Part shown: one piece after another, positions 45,288 through 57,389 of the stretch
How the letters are laid out: every line of letters begins with the position of its first letter
Numbering within the stretch: position 1 is the first letter of the stretch
Assembly (NCBI GenBank): GCA_029817715.1
Contig: JARUPY010000471.1
Span: 434,001-498,000 of the forward strand
DNA: 64,000 nucleotides
From: Melastoma dodecandrum
Taxonomy: Eukaryota; Streptophyta; Magnoliopsida; Myrtales; Melastomataceae
Direction of reading: 5' to 3'
Position numbers and translations under genes: made by a program
Notes under the pieces: model-generated
Seen by the model: only the letters and a program-made list of their open reading frames with translations
Told to the model about the DNA's origin: nothing
Databases searched by the model: none

Positions 45288-47504
45288 TTAACCGCTCAAA
45301 GTCTGGTATCCGCCCATCGGACCTTGGATTCCATCGTTGCCAGAGTTGTCGTTCCTCCCGATGATGGATGGGATCCACGGGAACAGTTTCCCGAGCTCTT
45401 TGCTAATTGTACTTGGCCGAAGCTGCTTGTCGTTGATCCCGAACTTTGCCCTTTCAATCGCTTCCATTATATCTTCCCTCATCACAGTTTCCCCGCCTTA
45501 ATTTTAACCATCAAACACTATGTTACCACACATAGCAATGTCCCTAATGGAGTTTCCGACGTGCAATTTGTTTTTATTTTTACGTACCTCGGCGAGCAGC
45601 TAGAAGAGCGGCCTCATTCACAACATTCGCGAGATCAGCACCGACGAATCCTGGGGTGAGGGAAGCGATCAAATCACAGATAATCTCCGGTTCTTCCTCG
45701 AGAGGTACTCCTCTCAAGTGCACGCCCAAGATGCTTCTCCTGCCTTCCTCATCGGGCTCCCCAACAAGGACTTTTCTCGAGAAGCGACCGGGCCTGCAGA
45801 GGGCTGGATCCAATGCTTCTGGCCTGTTTGTCGCTGCGAGAACAATCACTTTCATGTCCGTCTCGAATCCATCCATTTCCGTCAGCAGCTGCAAAATAGG
45901 TCAGGAACCGAGATCAGAATAATCCATCCATTTCTACACCTGCATTTGTAGTGGATCGCCTATATCACCTGATTTAGTGTCTGGTCTCGTTCGTCGTTGA
46001 AGCTCCTTCCACGCTTTCCACCAACCGCATCAAGCTCATCAATGAATATTATGGCCGGCGCACATTTCCTTGCGGCACTAAACAAATCTCTTATACGAGC
46101 GGCGCCTCTTCCCACAAACATCTCGACAAACTCACTCGCAGAAACAGTGAAAAACGGTACCCCAGCTTCCCCAGCAACTGCACGGGCGAGGAGGGTTTTG
46201 CCTGTTCCAGGGGGACCGACCAGAAGAACTCCTCTGGGCAATTTCGCGCCTAACTTTTTGTAGTTGATCGATCCTTGAAGGCAGGAGACTATCTACAGTC
46301 AAGCGAGATAAAGAAAACCAAGATTCTATCAGGAAAATGACAACTTAAACGAGAAAACGAAGACATTGCAATAAGAATATTACAAACCAACCTGAGAACC
46401 AACAGGAGACAGAAGAGAGTAGTGCAATATAATTAGATGAGCAAGAAGACCAACCTCCATGAGCTCTACTTTAGCCGTATCAACGCCCTCCACATCATCG
46501 AAAGTAACCACCCGATTATTTGGGCGACGCTTTCTCGCAGGGCTATTGGCAGCCGACAGTTGACGATAGAGAAGCCACATTAATGGGGTCAATGGAATCC
46601 ACAGGGATATAATTGTTATCAAAGTACTCCTCATAGACGTCAATACTGATTGAGGAGCTGAGCTATAAGTAGTTCCTCTCTCCCTCATCAAGCTGAGCAG
46701 AAATTTCTCGTCGTGGTCTATCTTACGGGTCGCAAACTGCCACTCGGGTGTACCAGATCGTGCCCTCAAGAACCTCTTGGAAAAGCCGAGTCCTGCTGCT
46801 TTGCCAAATGATGCAGCATTACTTCCATCAATTGACTGGTCCCCGATACTGCTAATGTCGTTACCATTTACGGAGTTCTCCTCCCCAGGATTATCGCTGT
46901 CATGACTTTCTTGGGAAACATTATAGTATATCCGACGAGATCCTTCTTCGAGCAAGACCTTAGAAACAGTGCCGTTCTGCAGGCTCATAATCAAATCCGA
47001 GTACGGCACGACTCTAGGGGGTGGCACAGCCGTCACCTTGAGGAAAAGGTAAAACAATCCGAGTAGCACGGAAACTGAAGCCGACAAGCCCAATCTCTTC
47101 GCGTTCCTCCTCAAGAAATCCCCAACATTGCTCAGAAACGCCACACTGTTCACCCTCCTAACCCTTGACGCTAACAGCCGCAACCTCGGTCGCAGCCTGA
47201 GGGAAAACCTCCGCCTATTGCTCCCGCCACTTCCGCCAGCTAAATCCCGCTGGTAATCGCCAATCCCATCGCCAGCAGGCCCGATCCTACTCCTACAAAC
47301 TAATCCCACCCCGAATTTACGGCCGCGATTGAACCCTAGGGAACGAAAACCGCCATTTTTCTCCCCGAGAATCAATCCAAACCCAGCATCGAACACTAAC
47401 CCACTTCTAGACGCGCCGAACCTAGGAAACCCAGTCGAAGAAAAGGACACCACATTGCTACTCCTACTACTACCATTACAGCAACCGACAGCAAAAGAAG
47501 CCAT
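45288..47504 (-). CDS. FTSHI3: Probable inactive FtsH homolog, chloroplast (FTSHI3-like)
   Basis: Exons 47504-46455, 46292-45969, 45888-45588 and 45496-45288 give 627 residues, near the 622 I recall for Arabidopsis FTSHI3 (At3g02450). The first 80-100 residues are a Ser/Arg-rich plastid transit peptide. Two membrane spans follow (about 139-160 and 296-316). The AAA domain has Walker A GPPGTGKT (376-383), pore loop FVEMFVGRG, Walker B IIFIDE (431-436) and second-region-of-homology [18 protein letters not shown]. After the helical lid ([20 protein letters not shown]) the protein ends in YQTLSG. The zinc protease domain with HEAGH is absent, as is usual for FTSHI3. It is probably part of a plastid membrane motor complex rather than a protease; that role is from literature on FTSHI proteins. 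Confidence 0.92.
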
Positions 47505-49258
47505 TTTTCATCAGATAACTCTTTCTTCCGGGAAGCAACTCGAATTCATGGTAATCGCACGGACGGACAGTAACTGACGCAAATGAAAATGGGATTAGGA
47601 TGTTAACCTCTGGCAGTGGTCCAATTTTAGGACAAACACTTCCCCAATCCAAAAGGCGTTGGTTTGGTGGTAAGTACGAGGAAGGATAAGGGGAAAAAAA
47701 TCTCCCAGCAAAAATAAAAACTAAAAAGGATATTTCCTTTCGTGGGATAAATCTGGTACTTTTTAACTACTCGACAAGGAAATATGGGAGGCCTGCGGTC
47801 GAAGATGTTTGTTACTCCGTTAGTTTTAAAAGAATTTTGTCATACGGCGGCAGCAAGTTTTGAATTTTTTAATTTACGACACTTAGATCGTTATTTGAAG
47901 TAGTAAATTGTTATTCGAAAAAGAAACTCGTTATTTGAAACGACGTATTCCTTGATTCAATCGAAGGCGACTTGATGACCATGGGATAAGTTAACATGAA
48001 ATCCATATTTTTAGTGGTAATTTTAAACAGATGGGGAATTCCACACTTGGTGAAAGTATGTAGGATTGGGCCCTATTCCAGCATGAACTTTGGTCCTTCG
48101 CCGCATATGGCTGCATCTCAACTGGAGGTGGGGGTCTGCAGTGAGTTGTGTTAGTTTTAGGTGCGGGGGACGGTTCCGCAGACCGCGGGGAGTGAGGATC
48201 GGCTAGGAGTTGGGTTTAGGGTTCGGGGATCAAGTGTGAGAGGCCCGATCAGTTCTATTTATACCGGTCAAAACTCGCTACTTTGCTCATTTCGTTGGAA
48301 ATTCACCTTTTAAGTTTTTACCAAGTGTTAACTTTGCTCGTTACTTTGGAAATCGCTACACCAAGCAGGGCCTTTTAAGATAATAGATTCTCACCTTTCA
48401 AAATTTCAGCAAGCATGAAATGATTAGAAATAGCTAATTATAATAGTGATTTCTTTCGAACTTGCTACTTAGAGTAGCGATTTCATGTAAATGTTATTAC
48501 ATTTTCGTCGAATCGCTACTTCAAGTAACGATTTGGATGAGGACGAAGAAAGTAATTATTTCAAGTAGCGATTTAGATAAAACGAGGAAAATTACTACTT
48601 AAAATAACGATTTCCTTGGTGGAGTTAATTTGCTACTTCAAAGTAGCGATTTAAGTACAGTAAACTTAGAAATTTAGAACTTGTTGGTAAGTTTTTCGGA
48701 GGAACAAACCTTTACCCATCAATCAATTTGTAAAAAGTGACGGAGTTCACGATAGCATTAATTATGAACTTGGTCATTATTATAGGATGTGATAGATGGG
48801 GGTTTCCCCGCCCAGTGGGATGAAGATGGCGTTGAAATCCCTTCTTTACATTGTACGAAGGCGGCGTTGGACCCCCGTCTTTTGCCCAGTTCATATATTG
48901 ACGCGGCACCGTTTTCGCAATTTCTTTTTCAAAACAACCGTTGTTTGCTTACAACCCTCCGGAACGGGAAGTGTTCATTAACTCAGCTCTTGTTTCCGTG
49001 TGATTACATCATACTAAGAAGTTTTGTTCCGATGAAACGATGGCATAAATTGATAAACAGTTTATGTTACGATTTAAAAGTCCAATGTACACTGAACTCG
49101 AATCTTTTGAAAATGGAGAAAATCCTTTGACAAAAATGGGTCCCCCGCTTGGATCACTGCAAGCTCCCATTGGGAATCCCTGGACCTTCCTCCACCAGAC
49201 ATCATCAACATTGCTTTCTATCAGGTTGTGGTTTCATTGCAGAGGGGCCATTCCGACT
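47505..49258. other. Spacer between FTSHI3-like and RRP7 genes
   Basis: The first 250 bases are the FTSHI3-like promoter and leader. From 47760 to 49050 the DNA is AT-rich and contains the palindrome array at 48464-48652. Plus-strand frames at 48789-49130 and 49064-49366 show no family resemblance. Confidence 0.5.
48464..48652. repeat. Array of short palindromes (AATCGCTACTTnAAGTAGCGATTT type)
   Basis: Five degenerate copies at about 48464-48480, 48511-48534, 48551-48574, 48591-48613 and 48631-48652. Each is an inverted repeat of GCTACTT around one to three central bases, followed by CGATTT. They are spaced about 40 bases apart. Half-copies appear upstream near 48275 and 48345. Confidence 0.7.
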
Positions 49259-51870
49259 TCAGAAGGGTCGGAACTTCCTGGTGGCTCTCAGCTCTTGTAT
49301 CCGTTTCTTGTCTTGCTCGAATTTGTTCTGCAACATCATGAGCTCTGCAAAATCCATGCCCCATGAAAATAATGGTATTGTAGACAAAACTAGCTGAAAA
49401 GAGAACCCAATTCCCGACCGAATGCGAGACGAGGAGACAACTCGAAGGAAACACTTCACAACGATCAAAAGTCATGAAAATGCATGTAAAAATGAAAGAA
49501 GAAATTTGATCCTATCATACCGCTCCTCTGAGCTTCTTTTCTTTGAAATCGATAAAAGTCCAAACCCACTTCCTTGCGCTTCTTCTTAGCCATCTTTTCC
49601 TCTGTAGCAGCCTGGGATACTGAGCCGACTACAACTCCACTTTCGGCTTCTGTTGTCTTCTTCCGTCCTTTGTGATGGGTTACCACTGTCCATCCTCCCT
49701 CCGCAGCGCGTGCCTCTCTTTCTTTCCTTTCCTGCAAAAGGAAATGAATCAAGATCAGGGCAGGGTGATACGTGATCCCTAAGTATATGATGACCGATCA
49801 AACACGAAAATACAGAGTAGAGGGTGAACTACTAACTCGAGGTCATTGAAAATAGCCAAGCATTGCCGCAACATTACGAGCAAAACCTAGCGGCTAGAAA
49901 GTAGGATTACCCTTCATTAAAGAAATGCTGTCTGCCAAATGTGTGCCCAACGAGGCAATAATTCCAATCCGTGACTTCTCTAAAATACAAACATCACATC
50001 TCGCCAACAGGGTAACCGTAATACTATTCCCAAAATTATCAGTCCAAATAAACCTCTTTCTGAAAGAGATTTTAATTTTATAGGGGTACATGACTGTATT
50101 GATATTACCCAGGAATAGAAAATTCTGCTGTGTTCCTCATTAGGAAACGCAAAATTGATAATGCATCATATGAAGGCATTATCCACAAATAAGAAACAGT
50201 AACTAGCCTTTTTCATGAGTCCACTGTCCACCTAAACAGGTTTATCGGCTGAATGATCCTCTTTAACAAGCAAAAATGTAACAAGGAAGATACACAGTTT
50301 TGACAGACACAGAAGCATTTCTGCGAATAACCCATCTATATATACAGCAAGATGGTTATCCTTACCCAACTACTATGAAGGTGGCTTCACAAGTATCCAA
50401 GGACCAACCAAAACATAGAAGAGAAAATTGCAAGTACCTGTTCCAGTTTTGCTTCATGGTCTACAATGAACTCATCGATGCGCTGCTGTAATTCCTTCAA
50501 TCCAGGTCTTCTTTGATAGTATTCTGACACCCACTCTGCATTTTGGGAATGATGCTTAGTCCACAAAATAATCAAATCCGATTCGATAAGCTAAAATCTG
50601 GAGGTACTGTATGAAAATGACTTTTCTACAGTGCAACTTTACAACAGCATGTATGCAACAAGAAAATTAGATGCCATTAGGAAAGTGTAGAGATGTTATT
50701 AGCCCATACTTTTCATCCCCTTTGAACAGTCCTCATCCCCTGATGACATATTATGAACTTCGTCTTCATGAGGTTCAACAATCTTTTCCTTCAATAAAGC
50801 AGCTTCTCCTGAAATCTTCAAACCAGTCCTTTTCTTTCTTTTGGCTTTCTCTAACTGACCTGCATTGCAGAGCAGAAGGGATGACCATAAGATCTACCTT
50901 CATCCTGGCAAACAACGAAGTCCCCAGAAATTTGGCAGGACATCCCAGCAGCCTTCAAGAAGACACGAGACAATAATAACCTTTACTTCCTTTGGATTTG
51001 CCGACACATGGAGTTGCACTATCAATCTCTGTCTCATTACTTTCCAATGCTTGGTTACTCTCACGCAAGTCGCTCTTCTTTCTTCTAGATTCCTTACCCT
51101 CATCTGTGTGCAGAATTTACATATTGCAAGTTAAACAGGCCAAAAGCAACTTGCTTTCAGATTTTGTGAAAATCAAATGCAAAATTAACCCTATTCATTC
51201 AGAAATTCTCTAAGAAGTGCACACGGTGATTAGCCTATCCTCTGATGCTGCTTTCAAAACTATCTTTCCCAGGAGAAACATTAAGATTGCCTCCTTGACC
51301 AAATCCGATCATTCTCCTAACCTGTCCACTACTCCCAAGGACAAATTTCCAACTGAACTTTCTTTCCTCCTATCTGTTGGACGCTTCCCTACACAAGAAC
51401 AACTCGGCCATTTGAACCTTTAACATCACAGTCGTGTCCTCACAAGCATCAAATCCAGAACCCGCCAAAAACACATTACGGAAGCTGCTAGAAATAACAG
51501 AAAACCTCAAAACATCCTAGACCCAGGAGCATCCCCATACCATTGACACCCAGCAAACCACGCCCAACCAGCAGGGGCCCGTCGGGTGCATCCGTTTCCT
51601 CTACTATCCTCCTTTTCTTCTTCATCTTCTTCTTCTCCGATCTGCCACCATCTTTTAACTTGAAAATATCGCCGCCACCTAGAAGAACGAAAAAACGAAC
51701 GGTCAAACATCACGCTAACAACAGAAAAATCACGAACCCCAGAAAACCCAACAGTCGGCGGCGATTCCCCGACCTTTTCTCATCGCGGGAGCGCCACGAA
51801 CACCCTCTCCCTTGGCTTTCTGCCCCTTCTCCTTCCTAAGCTTCCTCTTCCTAACTCCTCCGTTTTCCAT
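49259..51870 (-). CDS. RRP7: Ribosomal RNA-processing protein 7 (RRP7) homolog
   Basis: Seven exons, 51870-51774, 51678-51523, 51103-50981, 50859-50710, 50535-50438, 49731-49521 and 49344-49259, join in frame to 306 residues. RRP7 acts in the nucleolus in early 40S ribosome assembly (UTP-C/CURI complexes in yeast). The N-terminal two thirds are Lys/Glu-rich and low complexity (RKRKLRKEKGQKAKGEG, EKKKMKKKRRIVEE). The conserved RRP7 C-terminal domain is clear: WVSEYYQRRPGLKELQQRID, EARAAEGGWTVVTHHKGRKK, EVGLDFYRFQRKEAQR and LMMLQNKFEQDKKRIQELRA, ending RKFRPF. No RRM is visible, as in other plant RRP7 proteins. The start is the first in-frame ATG. Confidence 0.9.
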
Positions 51871-52542
51871 CTTGGACCCCACAACAACCTCCGAGAAGAT
51901 GGCCGAGCTCGGATTCCGACACAAACCCAGGGAGGATCCGAAGGTGTTTCGTGTTTCCGAAAAGAGGGGGGGGGGGAGTTGGGGTTTAGGGTTTTATGTT
52001 GAGATTTTAATTCGTACTGAACGAAAAATAATGTATTTATTTTCATAAAAATAAATAAATAAAATATAATTAATAAATATTGCACCAATAAAAGCTTGTC
52101 ATATTTTTACAGATAGTTTAGATACAATCGTTTCTACCCTATCAAAAACTCTTCATTTAATTTTATACCGAATTTTTAGAATTATAATAATTCAATTAAT
52201 CGATTATGCTGATTATTTTTTTCCTAAATAAATGGTTATAGGAGTGTTTTCGAACTTTTCTTTTCGTTTTAAAAATTACCACCAAATATTTAAAAGTGAA
52301 TCCAAAGTCCGAATAATATTTAGTCTGAGTATAATATAGAGAAGTTAAATAAATAATTTTTTTAAATGTTCTTATTAAATGCCCAAACAAGTAGAATTTT
52401 TTTTATTTGTAAGAAAGAGTCAAAGAGCTCTTTTTGTTTGATCATGTCTTTCGGGGAAGCGACCAACTGTTTCGCCAATTCACGAGGGGCTCTTTAACGA
52501 CAGGCCGATGGCGCCACGCGGCTGCCACGAACAGACAAACGT

Positions 52543-52549
52543 ACGTGTC
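52543..52549 (+). promoter_or_regulatory. ABA-response element (ACGTGTC)
   Basis: ACGTGTC within GTACGTGTCGAC lies 123-129 bases before the KIN2-like ATG and about 26 bases before the TATA box. ACGTGTC is a classic ABRE of LEA-type genes. Nearby CACGCGG and GCCACG are possible coupling elements. Function is inferred. Confidence 0.5.
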
Positions 52550-52574
52550 GACATCCGATGCGGCCGCCAACAAC

Positions 52575-52580
52575 TATATA
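52575..52580 (+). promoter_or_regulatory. TATA box of the KIN2-like gene
   Basis: CTATATAAC lies 92-97 bases upstream of the ATG, close behind the ABRE. Confidence 0.55.
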
Positions 52581-52671
52581 ACGCCTTCGTTTCATCCTCC
52601 TTAAGGACCATCCCTGCCCGGTTTTGTCATTTCTTCCATCATTCAGTGTGTCTTTCGTTGCAAAGTAGCAA

Positions 52672-53133
52672 ATGGCTGACAACTCCCAGAAGATGAGTTA
52701 CCGCGCTGGTGAGGCCAAAGGCCAAGCTCAGGTTTCAACCTCTGTTTTCCATATCGTTGCGTTTATGTTGATAGCTTTACCTTTTTTCTTGGTCTGAGTT
52801 GAGAGAATCTCGATTTGTGTCGTTCGTGATGATGTCGAAATGCTCTCGGGTGGACGTTTTTCGTCATTCTTTGTGGGGCAGGAAAAGGGGAATCAGATGA
52901 TGGACAAGGCCAGTAGTCTCGCCCAGTCCGCCAAGGAATCCGTTCAGCAGGTTTGAGTCTGTCCATCCTTCCATGCTGTTCATATCAGCGAAACTAAATT
53001 GGCTTGCCATCATTGTTGTCGACGTTTCAATTCTCGGGGGAAAATATCATTGTAGGCTGGCCAGACTGTGATGGCAAAAGCTCAGGGTGCCGCGGACGCC
53101 GTGAGGGATGCAACCGGGATGAACAAGAACTGA
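52672..53133 (+). CDS. Small stress-induced protein, KIN2/LEA-like
   Basis: Three exons, 52672-52731, 52882-52950 and 53056-53133, all in phase 0, give 68 residues. KIN/LEA-like peptides of this size are hydrophilic, helix-forming on drying, and accumulate under cold, drought and ABA; they are thought to protect membranes or proteins. The sequence has the family landmarks: MSYRAGEAKGQAQEKGNQMM, AKESVQQAGQTVMAKAQGAA and the terminal DATGMNKN. No Cys or Trp is present. It resembles At3g02480 and KIN1/KIN2 from memory. An ABRE lies close upstream, which fits ABA control. A decayed duplicate of its 3' end lies 0.95 kb downstream. Confidence 0.9.
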
Positions 53134-53490
53134 TAGTAGCCAGTCAACCGCATCTGCCCTCTGGAATCTAATAACAATATGCTCATAGTTTAGTTACTAT
53201 GACTTTTGCGTATCACCTTCCTCGTCTAGTTTTGTCAAGATCTTCACCCTCAATAACATGAAAGTCTCGCTCTTCCATGACTCGGAAACACTGATCGTAT
53301 ATCGTAGTTTTTCTCTTTCGTTTTGTTCGATCTCTTCTCTGTCGTTTTCCGATTCCCAGGATGAACTGAGGACACAATTTAGAAGGAAAAATAATGAAAA
53401 ATAACCCTACTTAACAAATCAAATCCCAAAATTTGAATCCGATGATTAGAAGGTGGTGGCTTGATTCAACCAGCCGTCTTGGTTGATGAA

Positions 53491-53963
53491 TCAATGGAGG
53501 TCAGCGATGGGTCGAAGTTGCTTGTCGGAGTGATCCCCTTCAGCCATTTCACCTTCTTCAATACATGTGATCAAGTTCCGGTGCACGTGATCTCTGCATA
53601 TGTTGTCGTCCCCCTGTAATAAAAACACTGGTATCACCACCACCATCATCCTTAGTTGCATATATAGATTAAGGTAATTAATTTACTCCCTCTTTCTAAT
53701 TTCCGAAGAGAAAATATGGCGGTGAAGTGTGAAGAAAAAGTAAAACGGAAGTTATATGCAAACGGTAAAAGTGGATATGAAAAGAGAGAAATTATGTAAC
53801 TTTTCAGAAGATTGCGTTTGATCTTACTCTTGACCGGCGTAATTCCAAGCACGTCCTTCTGGCACGACGACGCCCGAAGAATCTGCGGACTTGATAAATA
53901 CAGAAAACTCAACCAAATGATCAGATAGACGTTATGAGAGCTTGTGGCTGTGGCTCGTCCCAA
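53491..53963 (-). other. Doubtful small secreted-protein ORF, two putative exons
   Basis: A minus-strand frame (53963-53835) has a signal-peptide-like core, NVYLIIWLSFLYLSS, then ASSCQKDVLGITP before a GT donor. A good acceptor (TTTTTATTACAG) opens a second exon, 53613-53491, reading GDDNICRDHVHRNLITCIEE and ending at TGA. The joined product would carry three Cys. There is no in-frame ATG; a stop lies just upstream of the first codon (TTG). It is either a broken gene, a gene with a missed upstream exon, or chance. Confidence 0.22.
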
Positions 53964-54074
53964 TCATGTCTCTTCTACCACAACATGAGTTTTGCTGGTG
54001 CTATCTGATGTTTCGACTAAACTGGGTCTAGCGGAGATAATCTTGATTCGCATCAGGCGTTAGTCGCTTACGTA

Positions 54075-54285
54075 CAGGCGATGATGATGAACAAGAACTG
54101 ATTGTTGCATATCAATGAAAATCTTTGCCCGGTTTCATCACTCTCACTCAATATCATGAATTTCACTCTACAAATGTCTCGGAAACATCGAATTTCACCC
54201 ATCCTAAGTATTTCTCTCTATAGTTTCCGATTATCGGAATCAAAACGGGACGTTACCAGAAACGAATCGAGGACAGGATTTTCGA
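54075..54285 (+). pseudogene. Decayed 3' end of a KIN2-like duplicate
   Basis: ATGATGATGAACAAGAACTG at 54081 matches the last codons of the KIN2-like gene (GGGATGAACAAGAACTGA). Similarity continues into the 3' UTR: CTCAATATCATGAA, TCTCGGAAACA and TTTCCGATT have close counterparts at 53250-53360. Upstream exons are missing. It is a truncated tandem duplicate. Confidence 0.65.
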
Positions 54286-54775
54286 GAAAAAAGAAAAAAA
54301 AAAGTGATTAATTTTATCGTGATTAATATACAACCTAATTTAAGGTTAGACAATATTGTATAAACAAAAAAAAAAACATGACAAGGAGATATGTGCATAA
54401 TCTTTTGTTATTACGGACTAAACAGAATATCAAAAACAGGAAACCTGTATACATGATTAGTGAAGAAAACATCAGTAATGCAGGTCTGTCGATGCAAAAA
54501 CGAGCTGGAAACAATTTATCCAGCCAGCGGCATTGTTGCAGAGGAGTAAAAAGAATCGTGAGTACAAAACTCGAACGTTGAAAATAACTAAATTTAGCTA
54601 GTGACAAGGGAATGCGGAAGGAGGAGCTTCGAGGGAGCGCCTGCCTTAAAGCAATTCAAAGGATTATGATCATCATCGAGCTTTGCTCCCTGTTACACCT
54701 CTTGGACCAATAAGTCATAAGGCTCAAACCTTTTTTTTTTCCTTTCTTGGGATGAGCATGTATTACCTCGTCCAT

Positions 54776-56991
54776 TCAAAGGCCAAAATTGCACATTTGT
54801 ACAAACTCCATGTCGCTGTTAACATACTTAGTCCACAAGCTTTTGTACTGGTTCAGAGCGACGTCCAACCAGGGCTTCATGTTTCCATTGAAATGGATAA
54901 CAGCGGCATTCTTAATTTCATCCATGCTGATGCTCGGATTATAGCCAAGCCCGAGAATGTGCCATGATTTATCTAGTGACTTCGTGGTGGAGTAGAAGGT
55001 AACCAGGCCAGGCGCAAGTGTCCCAGCTCTCCAGAGCGTCTGATCTCCATTCTGATCAGATGTTAAGAGTTAGCACCTCATATTCAGATAAAAAAAATTT
55101 GAGAGCAACATAAACACCATAAACTTGTGTTATGGATATATTTACCAGGTTCTGCCAGTAGTGGTATTCCTCGGTGCATTTTTCCCGTCTCCAAGCATCT
55201 AGATCAAATATGTTCATTCCGTATGCCCACACACAGGCCTTGGGATTGAATTTCTCCTTGATGAGAGGATGTGAGAAATTTAAGTACTGCACGTAACGAT
55301 GAAATGGGCCAAAACAGGTTTCAACAGCCCCATTCACCTTCCCACTCAGATCGATACTCCATAGTTCTGTCAAGTCCTTCTGGACCACAACATCTTCATC
55401 CAAGAGCAAAATCTTGTGCAGCTTCGGATACATCTCTGGCAAATAGAACCGTAGATGATCTATCATGGAAACTTGATCGAGATTGCTAGATTTCCTGCCA
55501 TCAACAACCACAGACGAGTTTATAGAGCCGAACGAACGCCTATGGTTAGACTGCAACTGTCTCAACAAGGGCACATACGACGGATTCAGGAAGGAAAAAT
55601 CTTCTACTGCCTTGATCTCCACATGGGCACCTCCCTGCACGGGCTTCATCTTGAACCAAACCTTCATAGCCGCCAAAATCCTCCTGTTTGTCACCACATG
55701 AAAGACATGCTTCCATGGCTCTTCTGCATTCTTAACAACAGAATTCACCACCACAGAGACCGCAATCACGTTATCTGAAGCAATCGCATAGTGAAACAAA
55801 CTCGGATCCTCAAACTCGGCCTCTGGCTCACTGTCTCTGTACTTCTTGGGATTCGAGATCTTTTCTCCGACCAATCTCATCGCCAAACAATGCAGGCTCT
55901 TCGGGATTGACCTAGCCGCGATTTCACTAGCCAGGGCCCCATTCTTCTTAGCCTTGAGGTGCAAATCCTGAACTGCAAATATTGTGTCCTTCAACTTCTG
56001 GATCTTCAACTGGTTATCGTAGTTCTCCTTTGCCTCCGCAATAATCAACCTGGCAAGCTTCACCCTATCCTTGACCTCCTTCTCAAACTGCCTCAACACC
56101 TCCTCATCCAATGCCCCTTCCGTTTCAAACAGTGAAGCTTGATAATTTGGCCTCGTCGACATGTCGGAGAAGTTCTTCACCAGTTCGTCAAACATACTCA
56201 CCTGTCTTGATATGTCCAGCTTGAGCTTCCGGGCATATGCGGCATATGCATTTACCAGAGTGATGTGGTCATTTGCCTGCCTGTATGTTAAGTCCAGCCG
56301 TGTTTTAAGAGGATCAGAATTAAAAGCCAACAGCGTGTTGTGCATATAATTGCTGCCGGTTTTTGACATCTGCGCATCAAAATCAAGTTTCATCAACACT
56401 AATTTGCGAAGACATCCAAAGATCGCCAAAGATTTGAAGCATTGAATTTCGCCTTCGTCTAACTGCATAATAGACACAATTGATGCTGCAACACAGATAT
56501 TTGCATAGCAGATGATGAACCCATTGCACAAAGGGATCAAATACAACTAAACAGATGTAATAAAGAAGTCGAGCAGCAGTAACATGTCGATCATCAAATA
56601 GCACAAGCACGCGCAGAGTCATCAGCAGAGGGATCGAACCAGACTAATCTGAGCACCGTAAGTTTCATTGACAACGAACGACCTAGCTGATCAATCGAGC
56701 TCGGACCAATACTACGAAATTATCAGGAGGCTGAACAAAAAGTTCAACAATCCAGCGACCAAAAGAGACTCCGTAACTGCTCTGACGCAAGGGAGGGAGA
56801 GAGAGAGAGAGGCAAACCGACGAATGATGCCGGGGATGATGAGGAGAAGAAAGGAGGACGGAGAGCGTGACGAGGAACAGCAGCGTGAAAGCGGCGGAAA
56901 CCACGATTCTGTACGAAGAGAATCCGCCGCCCCGGAGGCCCGCCCCTCCGAAGGACGACGATCCTCTCCCTCCCCTCGCCGGAGCCGCCAT
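54776..56991 (-). CDS. GAUT9: Galacturonosyltransferase, GT8 family (GAUT9-like)
   Basis: Three exons, 56991-56818, 56369-55146 and 55051-54776, all phase 0, encode 557 residues. GAUT enzymes build pectin homogalacturonan from UDP-galacturonate in the Golgi. It is a type II membrane protein with one anchor (SYRIVVSAAFTLLFLVTLSV, about 26-45). The stem region has SDPLKTRLDLTYRQANDHIT and VNAYAAYARKLKLDISRQ. The GT8 domain shows HYAIASDNVIAVSVVVNS, HLRFYLPEMYPKLHKILLLD, the metal-binding DxD as DED, VNGAVETCFGPFHRYVQYLN, AYGMNIFDLDAWRREKCTEE and VIHFNGNMKPWLD. It ends EFVQMCNFGL, as I recall for GAUT9 (At3g02350). Most GAUTs have DDD at the DxD; the middle residue is Glu here, which should be tolerated. 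A CT-rich tract lies next to the first donor site. Confidence 0.93.
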
Positions 56992-57389
56992 TTCGCCGGG
57001 ACAAACCGATCGTAACCGTTCCTCCGCCTACCTCGTGGGATCGAGGGAGTGGTCCGTGGCGTGTGTCGAGTGGGGGAGATCTGGGAGATTGGCTTCGATT
57101 GTAGAGCCGGGAAATGAATGGGAAACGAAAGGCAATTCGACACACTTTGTTTCCTTTATATATTAGCCAGGAGTGGGCTGTGGCTGCGATTAATGCCGCG
57201 TCGTCGCCAAAATGTTCGGCCATTATTTCTATTAGTTGGACGAGCTCGTCGCATTCGATCACTCTTTATACAAATGGCGAATTGACGTCCTTAGTGCGAC
57301 GCGAGAAGGAGATGTTAAGATAACCGGCGTGGTAAGCCTAACTCACGTGATTTGATCATCTTAGGCTATGGAGGATTCGAGTTAACGAA

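Larger units (their letters stand above)
51871..52671. other. Divergent promoter region between RRP7 and the KIN2-like gene
   Basis: The two genes diverge. Poly-G and AT-rich tracts lie at 51966-52430. The final 230 bases before the KIN2-like start are GC-rich and carry the ABRE and TATA sites listed. Confidence 0.55.

Noticed and set aside
56668..57323. Plus-strand ORFs opposite GAUT9 exon 1 and its promoter
   Set aside because: Shadows of the GC-rich GAUT9 first exon and its CT/GA tract, with no recognisable protein.
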